Of a stretch of DNA of 64,000 nt, positions 17,563-25,965 are shown piece after piece. The DNA lies in assembly GCF_030123325.1 (NCBI RefSeq), contig NZ_CP126106.1, positions 2,384,001 to 2,448,000 on the forward strand, given 5' to 3'. Origin of the DNA: Peribacillus simplex. Lineage in GTDB: Bacteria > Bacillota > Bacilli > Bacillales > DSM-1321. The notes beneath the pieces are model-generated. The model saw only the letters and a program-made list of their open reading frames with translations, was not told the origin of the DNA and made no database searches. Every line of letters starts with the position of its first letter. The stretch's first letter is position 1. The position numbers were made by a program, and so were the translations under genes.

Positions 17563-18285
17563 ATGATTCAGCACCTTGAGGAGTTACGTAAACGTATTAT
17601 TATCACTTTAGTCGTTTTCACGCTGTTCCTCGTACTGACATTTATATATGTTCAAGATATTTATAATATTATAGTTAAAGATTTGCCGTTTAAGCTAGCT
17701 CTGTTAGGACCGAGTGATATCATACTCGTTTATTTAATTATTGCCACCGTCGTTGCCATCGCGGCTACTATACCGGTTGCTGCGCACCAAACTTGGCTGT
17801 TTGTACGTCCAGCGTTAACACCAAAAGAACGCAAAGTTACTAGCGCTTACATACCAGCACTATTTATTCTATTCATACTGGGAATCAGTTTTGGTTACTT
17901 CATTTTATTTCCGCTAGTACTAAATTTTTTAATGTCTCTATCAAACGACATGTTTACAAATTTCTTTACAACGGAGAAATATTTCCGATTTATGCTTCAT
18001 ATGACACTGCCTTTTGGATTTCTGTTTGAAATGCCGGTTGTCATTATGTTTTTAACAAGTTTAGGAATAATAAATCCATACCGTTTGCAAAAAATCAGGA
18101 AATATTCTTACTTTATACTAATAGTTATTTCAATTTTGATTACTCCACCTGACTTTCTATCAGATATCCTAGTTACGGTACCTTTATTACTATTATATGA
18201 AAGCAGTGTAAGCTTATCCAAATTCGTATATAAGCGACATCAAAGGGAAAAAGAAGGTAAAAATGAGATGTATGAATCTATCTAA
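17563..18285 (+). CDS. tatC: Sec-independent translocase subunit TatC (start region ambiguous)
   Basis: Six-helix receptor of the Tat translocase that recognises the twin-arginine signal. The 240 residues begin MIQHLEELRKR and keep the family landmarks, including PSDIILVYL, the FGYFILFPL loop and ITPPDFLSD. ATG 17563 lacks a good ribosome binding site. A better one (CTGGAG) precedes ATG 17532, which reads MKLENQKK and then goes out of frame within a run of nine A residues. Removing one A would join it to this frame as a normal TatC N-terminus. So the gene either starts internally, uses slippage, or carries a one-base insertion or sequencing error. Confidence 0.88.
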   Translation: MIQHLEELRKRIIITLVVFTLFLVLTFIYVQDIYNIIVKDLPFKLALLGPSDIILVYLIIATVVAIAATIPVAAHQTWLFVRPALTPKERKVTSAYIPALFILFILGISFGYFILFPLVLNFLMSLSNDMFTNFFTTEKYFRFMLHMTLPFGFLFEMPVVIMFLTSLGIINPYRLQKIRKYSYFILIVISILITPPDFLSDILVTVPLLLLYESSVSLSKFVYKRHQREKEGKNEMYESI

Positions 18286-18580
18286 AAAGGGCCTGGCACT
18301 AAGACAGTATCATCTCCATGTTAGGGTAATTTTATTCATACACCGAATATACCCCTTCCAATGGTCAGGATAATTATATCTATAATTTGGTGGACTAACC
18401 GTCATGTTTAATCCTTGGTTAATATCCCCGATATGGAATTCTGATAACTAAATATATTGATTACAGTGTTCAGTATTTACTAATAATCTACCCTCGAAAG
18501 CTTAATTATCCTTAATATAATTCAGGTTTCGTTGTGAATAAACTTGGATTAACTTATAATTAAATCTATGAGGTGAGATC

Positions 18581-19348
18581 ATGCTACAGGATGAACGACT
18601 AGACGCCATTGTTCAATATTTAAACGAACATGAACGGATTGATATTGAAACAATTTGCAATATAAATAATGTATCTAAAGATACGGCCAGAAGAGACTTA
18701 ATAAATTTAGAAGAGAAGAGGAAGATCATTCGAATACGGGGTGGGGCGAAAAAGGCTCTGCTTTCAAATGAAGTCCATAATTATGGTGAGCGCATGAACA
18801 TGGCATCGGAAGCTAAAGGTAAGATCGGAAAATTTGCAGCTTCTTTGATAAACGATGGTGACCATCTTATTTTGGATGCCTCCACAACAGTTCAATTTGC
18901 AGCTAAATATTTAACGAGCCGGAATAATACTGTCGTGACAAATTCGATTAACATTGCCAGTGTACTAAGCCAAAGAGAAGATATAAAAGTTAATTTATTA
19001 GGAGGAACATTAAGCACTAGACACCAAGCCATTTATGGTTCAAGAGCCATTAGGGATGTCCAGGATTATAAGGTGAATAAATGCATCATTGGCACTTGCG
19101 GAATATCTTCTGAAGGACTGTCTACTTCCATAGAGGAAGAAGGCCTCCTCGTTCACGAAATGATTAAACGTTCTGACCAGGTCATTGTGATTGCAGATTC
19201 AACTAAATTTAATAAAACTTTTTTTCAAAAATTATGTGACTTAGACGCCGTTGATATAGTGATTACAGACAAAGAAGTACCAAAAAACATGCAGGAAATC
19301 CTAAATAAACATGTGGTGGAAGCCATTGTGGTTCCAGGTCAAGATTGA
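18581..19348 (+). CDS. DeoR/GlpR family transcription regulator
   Basis: Repressor-type regulator (255 aa) with an N-terminal helix-turn-helix (about residues 1-57; SKDTARRDLINLEEK is the recognition region) followed by a sugar-isomerase-like effector domain (DASTTVQFAA, NSINIASVL, LLGGTLSTRHQAIYG). GAGGTGAG precedes ATG 18581. Members bind small phosphorylated metabolites. Its nearest neighbours are the Tat amidohydrolase operon, and a dead copy of its own 5' end lies just upstream of that operon, so it probably controls it; this is inference. Confidence 0.9.
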   Translation: MLQDERLDAIVQYLNEHERIDIETICNINNVSKDTARRDLINLEEKRKIIRIRGGAKKALLSNEVHNYGERMNMASEAKGKIGKFAASLINDGDHLILDASTTVQFAAKYLTSRNNTVVTNSINIASVLSQREDIKVNLLGGTLSTRHQAIYGSRAIRDVQDYKVNKCIIGTCGISSEGLSTSIEEEGLLVHEMIKRSDQVIVIADSTKFNKTFFQKLCDLDAVDIVITDKEVPKNMQEILNKHVVEAIVVPGQD

Positions 19349-19838
19349 GTATTAGAATTTTGGGCTCGAGTTTAAAAACTACTCCTCTGATAAAAAAGTA
19401 TCAGTAAACCTTGAATTTCTTGGTTTCAGCCTGAGATAGTGTTGGACGAAAAGCAACAAGATATGTTTGTGAATCACCTTGAAAAATAATTCATGAAAAG
19501 GAGCGCCAAGAGGTGCTCTTTTTTCTATGTATTGATTGTAATTAACTTTTTTAAAGGTGAGAAGCTGTTTACTCCACATTGCTGATAAATGCAAATAAAC
19601 CTTTTGGTATTTACGTTCTGTAATCATTTCACTTTGCTTCAAGTTGAAAGTTGCATGAAACATACCGTAATGAGAATGAACCATGGTAATCCATTATCTA
19701 TAACCCTAATGTGCATTCAACTTTTATTTAAATGATTTAAACATACTCTTTTCTCTTAATGAGCAGGAAACCCCGTCATGGCAGTCGAACATCAATTAGT
19801 AACAGAGCGGTCTAATTAAGCTGAATAGGAGGGTGAAT
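19349..19838. other. Intergenic region after the DeoR gene
   Basis: Holds one terminator (19500-19524). The minus-strand frame 19379-19684 has no ribosome binding site or recognisable motif and I do not regard it as a gene. Confidence 0.5.
19500..19524 (+). terminator. Probable terminator of the DeoR gene
   Basis: GAGCGCC pairs with GGTGCTC (one wobble) across AAGA, followed by six T residues. Confidence 0.8.
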
Positions 19839-20240
19839 ATGCAGAATCATGAGCTGGAACAAGTCATAAAAAATGCGGACAGGGCAATAAACAATGAGGA
19901 TTTCGATCATTTAATGGAGTTTTATTCAGAGGAAGCGACTTTAGTTGTCAAACCTGGAACATTCGCAAAAGGGAAAGAGGAAATTCGTCGTGCATTCATT
20001 GCTATCGCTGAATACTTTAATCACAGTTTAATCGTCAATCAAGAAAAGATGGCAATAATCGAAACGGGTGATACGGCATTGGTTGTGGCAAAAGCCCAGC
20101 TTAGTGCCAATCAAAAGGACGATTCCGAATACTCAATGGAAAGAACTGCGACTTATGTTTTTAAAAAGTATTCCACGGGTACATGGCGCTGCATAATCGA
20201 CAACTCTTATGGTGCTGAAATAATTGAAGAATTGAAGTAA
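19839..20240 (+). CDS. SnoaL-like / ketosteroid-isomerase-fold protein
   Basis: Small single-domain protein (133 aa) of the NTF2-like superfamily: an N-terminal helix with the AINNEDFDHLMEFYSEEATLVVKPG pattern, a GKEEIRRAF segment, and a final ATYVFKKYSTGTWRCIIDNSYG strand pair. ATG 19839 is preferred over GTG 19833 because AGGAGGG runs into the latter. Such proteins may be enzymes or ligand-binding folds and no function can be given. The last bases of this gene plus its terminator are duplicated at 27285-27360. Confidence 0.8.
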   Translation: MQNHELEQVIKNADRAINNEDFDHLMEFYSEEATLVVKPGTFAKGKEEIRRAFIAIAEYFNHSLIVNQEKMAIIETGDTALVVAKAQLSANQKDDSEYSMERTATYVFKKYSTGTWRCIIDNSYGAEIIEELK

Positions 20241-20246
20241 TTGGTG

Positions 20247-20278
20247 AAAGCTGCCGTTATGGTGGCTTTTTATTTTTT
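20247..20278 (+). terminator. Terminator of the SnoaL-like gene
   Basis: AAGCTGCC pairs with GGTGGCTT using wobbles, followed by a T-rich tract. The same element is copied at 27285-27360. Confidence 0.65.
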
Positions 20279-20340
20279 CAAGACAGCAAATATATATCTT
20301 CTATAACTACAACAAAAAACAATAATTTACGAAAAAACAA

Positions 20341-20369
20341 GAAGGCGATATCTTTAAGATATCGCCTTC
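20341..20369. terminator. Bidirectional terminator between convergent genes
   Basis: GAAGGCGATATC pairs perfectly with GATATCGCCTTC across TTTAA. It sits between the SnoaL-like gene (plus) and the aldehyde dehydrogenase gene (minus). Confidence 0.85.
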
Positions 20370-20401
20370 TCATATACTTCGGTTTAAAATTTTTCTTGTG
20401 T

Positions 20402-21835
20402 TCATTCGTCGCTTATTTTAAAGCTGATAAACTTCTGCTCCATCATTTCCTGCATCGCATATTTGACGCCTTCCCGGCCAACACCGCTGTCCTTCCAGCC
20501 GCCATAAGGCATATTATCAATTCGGTAAGTTGGGATATCATTGATTACGACCCCACCTGTTTCCAAGCGTTCCGCCGCATAAAAAGCTCGTTCTATACTC
20601 GGTGTCATCACTCCTGAGTTCAATCCGTAACGCGAATCATTTGCATCATTGATGGCATCATCCAGCGTATCGAAGGGGAAAATGCAGACAATTGGACCAA
20701 ATACTTCGAAACGAAATACCTTTGAGTCACGATTTACATTGGTTAAGACGGTAGGCAATAGTACATTGCCTTCCACTGTACCGCCGCACTCAATTTTTGC
20801 TCCTTCCTGTACTGCCTCGTCGATCCAACTTTGTAACCGTTCCAATGATTTTTTTGAAATAACCGCTGTAATATTTGTATTTTCCTCCAGGGGGGAACCG
20901 ATGACAAGCTGTTTTGTGGCACTGACGAATCGATCTAAAAATTGTTGGTATAGCGATTTGTGGACATAAATTCGTTGAATCGAGATGCACACCTGCCCAT
21001 TATTCGTAAATGAACCCATCACACTTCTTTGAATAATTTTATCGATGTCGACACCTTCATCAACAATGAAAGGCGAGTTGGATCCGAGTTCAAGTGTAAG
21101 CTTGCGGAAGCCTGCCTGCTGCTGGATAAGGTGTCCGACCTCTACACTGCCTGTGAAAGTCACTTTTTTTACATATGGATGGGTCGTCAACGCTTCACTT
21201 AAAACATCCCCTTTGCCCGGTATGATGTTCAAAACTCCATCCGGCAACCCTGCTTCTTTAAAAATATCGGCAAGAACCAGTGCACTCAACGGGGTTTGTT
21301 CGGCAGGTTTTAACACAATCGAATTTCCAGCCGCAATAGCTGGACCAACTTTATGGGCGACCAGATTAAATGGAAAGTTAAAGGGTGTGATCGCGGTAAC
21401 GACGCCAATCGGGGTGCGAACCGTGAATCCAAAACGGTTTACCCCACCAACTGCAGCATCCATCGGGATTTGTTCTCCATAATTGTTCTTTGACGCTTCT
21501 GCAGCAAAACGATAGGTCTGAACCGTACGATTCATTTCTTCACGAGCATTTCGAATCGTTTTCGCAGCCTCCAGAGAAATGATTTTCGCAAGTTCTTCAC
21601 TGCGTTCTTCCATGATTGCTGCAGCTTTAAATAAAATTTCCGCTCGTGCATGAGCCGGGTAGGATCGGTATTTCTGAAAAGCTGCATTTGCCTCGACAAT
21701 CGCTTCAATGGCATCTGCTGGTTCAGCCTGTCCGATTTGTGCAATTTCTTCGTTTGAATGGGGATTATATAATGGCTCATATGATTTAGCCTCCCGCCAT
21801 TTACCACCAATCCACAATTGCCACTTTTTCTTCAT
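20402..21835 (-). CDS. NAD(P)-dependent aldehyde dehydrogenase
   Basis: Oxidises an aldehyde to the acid (477 aa). Family landmarks: TPFNFPFNLVAHKVGPAIAAGNS cofactor region, FTGSVEVG glycine motif, general base E249 in LTLELGSNSP, and nucleophile C283 in NNGQVCIS. The start on the minus strand is ATG at 21835; TTG at 21850 is rejected because the GGAGGG ribosome site overlaps it. It follows the TPP-enzyme gene by 27 bases in one operon. The substrate is unknown; an aldehyde released by the TPP enzyme is an obvious possibility. Confidence 0.9.
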   Translation of the reverse strand: MKKKWQLWIGGKWREAKSYEPLYNPHSNEEIAQIGQAEPADAIEAIVEANAAFQKYRSYPAHARAEILFKAAAIMEERSEELAKIISLEAAKTIRNAREEMNRTVQTYRFAAEASKNNYGEQIPMDAAVGGVNRFGFTVRTPIGVVTAITPFNFPFNLVAHKVGPAIAAGNSIVLKPAEQTPLSALVLADIFKEAGLPDGVLNIIPGKGDVLSEALTTHPYVKKVTFTGSVEVGHLIQQQAGFRKLTLELGSNSPFIVDEGVDIDKIIQRSVMGSFTNNGQVCISIQRIYVHKSLYQQFLDRFVSATKQLVIGSPLEENTNITAVISKKSLERLQSWIDEAVQEGAKIECGGTVEGNVLLPTVLTNVNRDSKVFRFEVFGPIVCIFPFDTLDDAINDANDSRYGLNSGVMTPSIERAFYAAERLETGGVVINDIPTYRIDNMPYGGWKDSGVGREGVKYAMQEMMEQKFISFKISDE

Positions 21836-21862
21836 CTGAAATCCCTCCAATAATATCTGCCT

Positions 21863-23497
21863 TTATAATTTACAAATATAATCACCTAATGTTTTAGAGA
21901 GCTTTACATTTTCCGAATAATCGACATCCACATCAATCAAGACAATTTCCTGACTCGAAATCGCTTCTTCCAATGCATGAAGCAATTCATCGGAGTGGGT
22001 TACTTTCACTCCTTTAACACCAAAACTTTTTGCGAAGCTTAAAAAGTCTGGGTCTGTAAATTCAATCGCATTCGTACGATCAAATTTATTCAATTGCTTC
22101 CACTCAATTAGGCCGTATTTTGAATCATGGAAAATGACTATCACGAAGGCAATACCTAGACGTTTTGCAGTTGCCAATTCAACCCCATTCATCAGAAATC
22201 CGCCATCTCCTGTAACCGCAATGACAGGTTTATCAGGTTTTGCCAGTTTGGCTGCAATTGCGCCAGGAATGGCAATTCCCATCGATGCAAAGCCATTAGA
22301 AATGATGGTGTGATTAGGCATTTCCGGCTGATACATCCGGGCCATCCATAATTTATGGGCTCCCACATCCGAAATGACAATGGCATTGCCTTTTTCCGCC
22401 CTTTTCAAATCGGCGATAATTCGCTGAGGAATGATAGGACTTCCTGAAACATCATCCGAAGAATGAAATTTTTCTATGATTTGAGACCTTAACCTTTTCA
22501 CTTCAGGCCAAAGCTCCTTTTCCACTACACCAGTGGACAACGCTTCAAGTCCCTCCGTAACGTTCCCGACCAATTCGGCTTGGACGGGGTAATAAGCATC
22601 AATCTCAGCAGGTCGAGCATCAATATGAATAATCGGATTCATTGCCTCATCGTTCCAATACTTTGGCAAATACTCGACGAAATCATAGCCGACGGTGATA
22701 ATAAGGTCGGCCAAATCAAACCCGCATAGAACATAATCCCTTGCTTGCATTCCTACTGTAAAAAGGGTCAATGGATGGTTGGAAGGTAAAACTCCTTTGG
22801 CCATGAACGAATTCACAACGGGAATTTGCTTCTCTTCTGCAAATTTCCTCAAGGCCTCAGCAGCTCCATCGCGGACTACGCCATTACCAGCTAGAATAAT
22901 AGGCTTTTTTGCGCGATTTATTAATTCGACGGCTTTTTTGATTTCTTCCTCTGCAGGGCGGGATCTAGGAAGTGGTGTAACCGGAAGAGGTTCACCTTCA
23001 GTATCCATCATCGCAACATCTTCGGGGAGTTCGATATGAACAGCTCCCGGCTTTTCTATGACTGCAGTTTTAAATGCTTTACGGATAATTTCCGGAATCG
23101 TATGCGGCACCTTAATTTGTTGATTCCATTTCGTTACTTCCTTAAAAACCCCAATAATGTCCACATATTGATGCGACTCCTTATGAATTCGATCAAGGCC
23201 CGCCTGACCTGTAATCGCGACAACAGGGGAATAATCCAGATAAGCACTTCCTATCCCTGTCAATAAATTTGTTGCCCCCGGTCCCAATGTACCCAAGCAG
23301 ACGCCAGGCTTTCCAGTTAGCCGGCCATAGATGTCTGCCATAAAAGCTGCAGCTTGTTCATGATGAACCAAGATGAATTTAATATCAGAGCTTATTAGAG
23401 AATCAATAAGATCCGTATTTTCCTCACCAGGTATCCCAAAAATATACTGAACCCCTTCATTCTCCAAACATCTTATAAACAAATCAGATGCCTTCAA
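21863..23497 (-). CDS. Thiamine-diphosphate enzyme, acetolactate synthase-like
   Basis: 544-residue member of the TPP-dependent decarboxylase superfamily. The N-terminal PYR domain has the cofactor-activating glutamate E47 in HHEQAAAFMAD, a central domain follows, and the C-terminal PP domain has the GDGGFLMNGVELATAKR thiamine motif. The start is TTG 23497 with AGGAGGG upstream on the minus strand. It is close in layout to catabolic acetolactate synthase (AlsS type), but the partner is an aldehyde dehydrogenase, not acetolactate decarboxylase or a small subunit. Another 2-keto-acid decarboxylase or ligase role is equally possible. Confidence 0.85.
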   Translation of the reverse strand: MKASDLFIRCLENEGVQYIFGIPGEENTDLIDSLISSDIKFILVHHEQAAAFMADIYGRLTGKPGVCLGTLGPGATNLLTGIGSAYLDYSPVVAITGQAGLDRIHKESHQYVDIIGVFKEVTKWNQQIKVPHTIPEIIRKAFKTAVIEKPGAVHIELPEDVAMMDTEGEPLPVTPLPRSRPAEEEIKKAVELINRAKKPIILAGNGVVRDGAAEALRKFAEEKQIPVVNSFMAKGVLPSNHPLTLFTVGMQARDYVLCGFDLADLIITVGYDFVEYLPKYWNDEAMNPIIHIDARPAEIDAYYPVQAELVGNVTEGLEALSTGVVEKELWPEVKRLRSQIIEKFHSSDDVSGSPIIPQRIIADLKRAEKGNAIVISDVGAHKLWMARMYQPEMPNHTIISNGFASMGIAIPGAIAAKLAKPDKPVIAVTGDGGFLMNGVELATAKRLGIAFVIVIFHDSKYGLIEWKQLNKFDRTNAIEFTDPDFLSFAKSFGVKGVKVTHSDELLHALEEAISSQEIVLIDVDVDYSENVKLSKTLGDYICKL

Positions 23498-23923
23498 ATT
23501 ATTCCCTCCTCGACGATTTCGATTTCTTCATTTCTTTCCCTATATGTTGGCTTTGTCTACTGGAAATTATGTACTTGCGTATTGTTAAAACCATTTAGAA
23601 CATTGGCAACTCTATAATACTTTTGCGATTTCGGGGGCCTTTTTCTGTTAACCCCTTGTCAATCCAGTGTTCTTCCAATTTTCTTTTCAGTCTTTTTTAG
23701 CAAAACTTTATTTTTACTCGAACAGTGGAATGTTGGTTGATGGGGTGGATTCAGCAGAAGATATTTTGGTTTTACAGAGATTGTGAAGTTAAAATAAACA
23801 TTTCCGCAGTTTGATAAAAAGTGCTTAATCATGGTATAAGTGTAAAAGAAGCAGGGACATTTTGCTTTTTAATTTTGGGATAAGGGGTTGGCCTGGTATC
23901 CCACATCATGAGAGGATTTGAAT
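23498..23923. other. Divergent intergenic region
   Basis: Lies between the minus-strand TPP operon and the plus-strand dihydrouridine synthase gene, so it must hold both promoters. I see no clear boxes, repeats or gene. Confidence 0.5.
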
Positions 23924-24913
23924 TTGAAGATGATAGATAATTTTTGGCGTGATTTACCACGACCATTTTTTATATTGGCACCAATGGAAGATGTGACGGA
24001 TGTAGTTTTTCGCCATGTAGTGAGTGAAGCAGGCAGACCTGATGTGTTTTTTACAGAGTTTACAAACACGGAGAGTTATTGTCACCCAGAGGGCATCCGT
24101 AGTGTGCGTGGGCGTTTGACTTTTACGGAGGATGAACAACCAATTGTAGCCCATATATGGGGGGATAAGCCTGAATACTTTCGGCAAATGAGTATTGGTA
24201 TGGCGAAACTAGGCTATCGGGGTGTGGATATCAATATGGGCTGTCCTGTTCCTAATGTGACACAGAATGGGAAGGGAAGTGGCCTTATCCGTCGTCCAGA
24301 AGTTGCAGCAGATTTAATACAAGCAGCAAAAGCAGGAGGATTGCCCGTAAGTGTAAAGACTAGGCTTGGTTTCACGGATGTAGACGAATGGCACGACTGG
24401 CTGACACACATATTGAAACAAGACATTGTTAATCTTTCCATTCATCTGCGTACAAGAAAGGAAATGAGCAAAGTAGATGCTCATTGGGAACTAATCCCGG
24501 AGATTAAGAAACTTCGTGACCAGGTGGCACCAGATACACTCTTGACGATCAATGGGGATATCCCTGACCGTCAAACTGGCTTAAAGCTCGCTCATCAATA
24601 CGGCATTGATGGGATTATGATTGGGCGTGGTATTTTCAATAATCCATTTGCCTTTGAAAAGCAGCCGAAAGATCATAGTAGTAATGAATTGCTAGATCTC
24701 TTAAGGCTGCATCTGGATCTCCATGATAAATATTCAAAATTGGAGCTGCGTCCGTTCAAGGCTCTTCATCGCTTTTTTAAGATTTATGTCCGTGGGTTTC
24801 GAGGGGCAAGTGAATTAAGAAATCAATTGATGAGCACGGAGTCAACAGATGAAGTGCGTGCATTGCTCGAAAACTTTGGGTCAAAGAATCTTGATGGAAT
24901 GGGGGAACAGTAG
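23924..24913 (+). CDS. tRNA-dihydrouridine synthase family protein
   Basis: Flavin enzyme that reduces uridine to dihydrouridine in tRNA (329 aa). It has the FMN-barrel start FILAPMEDVTD, the catalytic cysteine C107 in NMGCPVPNVTQNGKGSGL, SVKTRLGF, LSIHLRTRKE and NGDI, GIMIGRGIFNNP, then the C-terminal helical domain. Of three in-frame starts, TTG 23924 has the best spacing from AGAGGA; TTG 23918 and ATG 23930 are possible. It differs from the B. subtilis DusB-type genes by being alone, and looks like the shorter DUS subgroup of Firmicutes. Confidence 0.88.
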   Translation: MKMIDNFWRDLPRPFFILAPMEDVTDVVFRHVVSEAGRPDVFFTEFTNTESYCHPEGIRSVRGRLTFTEDEQPIVAHIWGDKPEYFRQMSIGMAKLGYRGVDINMGCPVPNVTQNGKGSGLIRRPEVAADLIQAAKAGGLPVSVKTRLGFTDVDEWHDWLTHILKQDIVNLSIHLRTRKEMSKVDAHWELIPEIKKLRDQVAPDTLLTINGDIPDRQTGLKLAHQYGIDGIMIGRGIFNNPFAFEKQPKDHSSNELLDLLRLHLDLHDKYSKLELRPFKALHRFFKIYVRGFRGASELRNQLMSTESTDEVRALLENFGSKNLDGMGEQ

Positions 24914-25008
24914 AAATATCCCAATTCAAGGTAAAAGCGAAGTAGGATGTTAAACTGGCCTGCCCACAAAAAGTAGGGTTTATACTAAGCAGTTAATTGG
25001 CTAATGTG

Positions 25009-25036
25009 AAGGCGGTACTCATTCCCGCCAATTTTT
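25009..25036 (+). terminator. Terminator downstream of the dihydrouridine synthase gene
   Basis: GGCGG (25011-25015) pairs with CCGCC (25025-25029), followed by AATTTTT. Confidence 0.6.
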
Positions 25037-25189
25037 GCTTTATATGTTTGTTATTATAGTAATCTATGTAAGGTTATGAATTTAAAAGGAAGTAAATGGG
25101 GTAGACGATTATTTTCTTCAATATTTTAGATGAATTATCAGCTTACAAGTATAAAACACAGATAAAATGGCGTCTTAAATGAAATATTG

Positions 25190-25228
25190 CTAACGGAATC
25201 AGGTGATACTGGTTCCGTTAGTTTTTTT
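25190..25228 (+). terminator. Strong terminator hairpin
   Basis: CTAACGGAATCA pairs with TGGTTCCGTTAG (one mismatch region), followed by seven T residues. No intact gene precedes it directly. Confidence 0.8.
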
Positions 25229-25400
25229 GTAAAATCACCAACACCACTTGTGTTGTCAATTACAGTCCACGCACGTGGAGGTATAGTAAAAAAAAACCCT
25301 ACCTTTCATCTCATTAATATTTATGATTGCATAGAATTTCTATGAATCTATTTATGCAAAAGTACTGTATAAAAGATATTTTAGAAAATTGACAGGGAAA

Positions 25401-25440
25401 GGGTCGTGGATTCGAATCCCTCACAGGTCATCACCTACCA
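25401..25440 (+). other. tRNA 3'-end-like fragment, probable attachment-site scar
   Basis: The GGATTCGAATCC core followed by CTCAC and ending near ACCTACCA resembles the T-arm and acceptor end of a tRNA gene. There is no anticodon or D-arm in front, and the T-stem does not pair fully. Such fragments mark attachment sites where an integrase has recombined into a tRNA gene. A broken integrase lies about 130 bases away. Confidence 0.5.
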
Positions 25441-25482
25441 AAGGCTCAAATCCTTGATATAACAGTGGTTTGTGCCTTTTTT
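25440..25482 (+). terminator. Terminator-like hairpin after the tRNA-like fragment
   Basis: AAGGCTCAAATCC pairs with GGTTTGTGCCTT with small bulges, followed by six T residues. Confidence 0.65.
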
Positions 25483-25570
25483 ATTTTGTCTTGTTGGATG
25501 CGTTTAGATCAACTATAGTGATTTGCTCACATTTTGCTAACGGGACCTCTTAAAGGAGTTGTGGAAAATA

Positions 25571-25733
25571 TCAGCCACTTCCATCTTGGTTTGGCATCAT
25601 ATGGGCGTAATGCTCTAACGTGATGCTAGGTTTCGGATGTCCTATAGAGTTTGTACGTTGACGATATCTACCCCTTCAGAAATCAAGACGGAAGTGTGTG
25701 TGCCGGATATCGTGAAACCGAATGGGTGTTACG
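25571..25733 (-). pseudogene. Tyrosine recombinase (phage-type integrase) C-terminal remnant
   Basis: On the minus strand the text reads FHDIRHTHFRL, then in another frame ISEGVDIVNVQ, then after a stop GHPKPSITLEHYAHMMPN. These are the HxxRHTH and the final active-site GH...TLEHYAH-Y blocks of tyrosine recombinases, in the right order and spacing but broken by at least one frameshift and a stop. No N-terminal part is recognisable upstream. It is the relic of an integrated element, next to a tRNA-like attachment fragment. Confidence 0.8.
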
Positions 25734-25965
25734 TTAGCCTCTTAAAATGCCATCTTTATTTCCTATACAATTATTAATTGCAAGACCATGATCCCGTTAT
25801 CATTGGCCCGAATAAAAGGTTTGATCGGGATGTCGGTGATTAGCTATGGTTCATTACTGTTTGTTTAGCATGTTCAAAACAGGACATTGGTCGGAAGGGA
25901 AATATAAAATCCGAGGGGAAATGGTAAGGGAGTTCGGATGTACAAAAGAAGAGGGAGATGGAGCT

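Larger units (their letters stand above)
24914..25965. other. Mobile-element scar region
   Basis: About 1 kb without an intact gene. It holds two terminators, a tRNA-like 3' fragment, a third hairpin and the ruins of an integrase, listed separately. Two short perfect inverted repeats, CAACAC-N5-GTGTTG near 25239-25255 and TCCACG-CA-CGTGGA near 25265-25280, are unexplained. Confidence 0.6.

Noticed and set aside
19379..19684. Minus-strand frame of 101 codons
   Set aside because: It spans the terminator of the DeoR gene, has no ribosome binding site and no motif; a chance frame.
21863..23497. Second Xsc enzyme
   Set aside because: It lacks the GIxGSAFM, IGQNGPG and IPRDYFYGE blocks of Xsc and has the GIPGEEN and GTLGPGATN pattern of acetolactate-synthase-like proteins.
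25381..25440. Complete tRNA gene
   Set aside because: Only a T-arm-like and acceptor-like end is present; no D-arm or anticodon arm precedes it and the T-stem pairs poorly.
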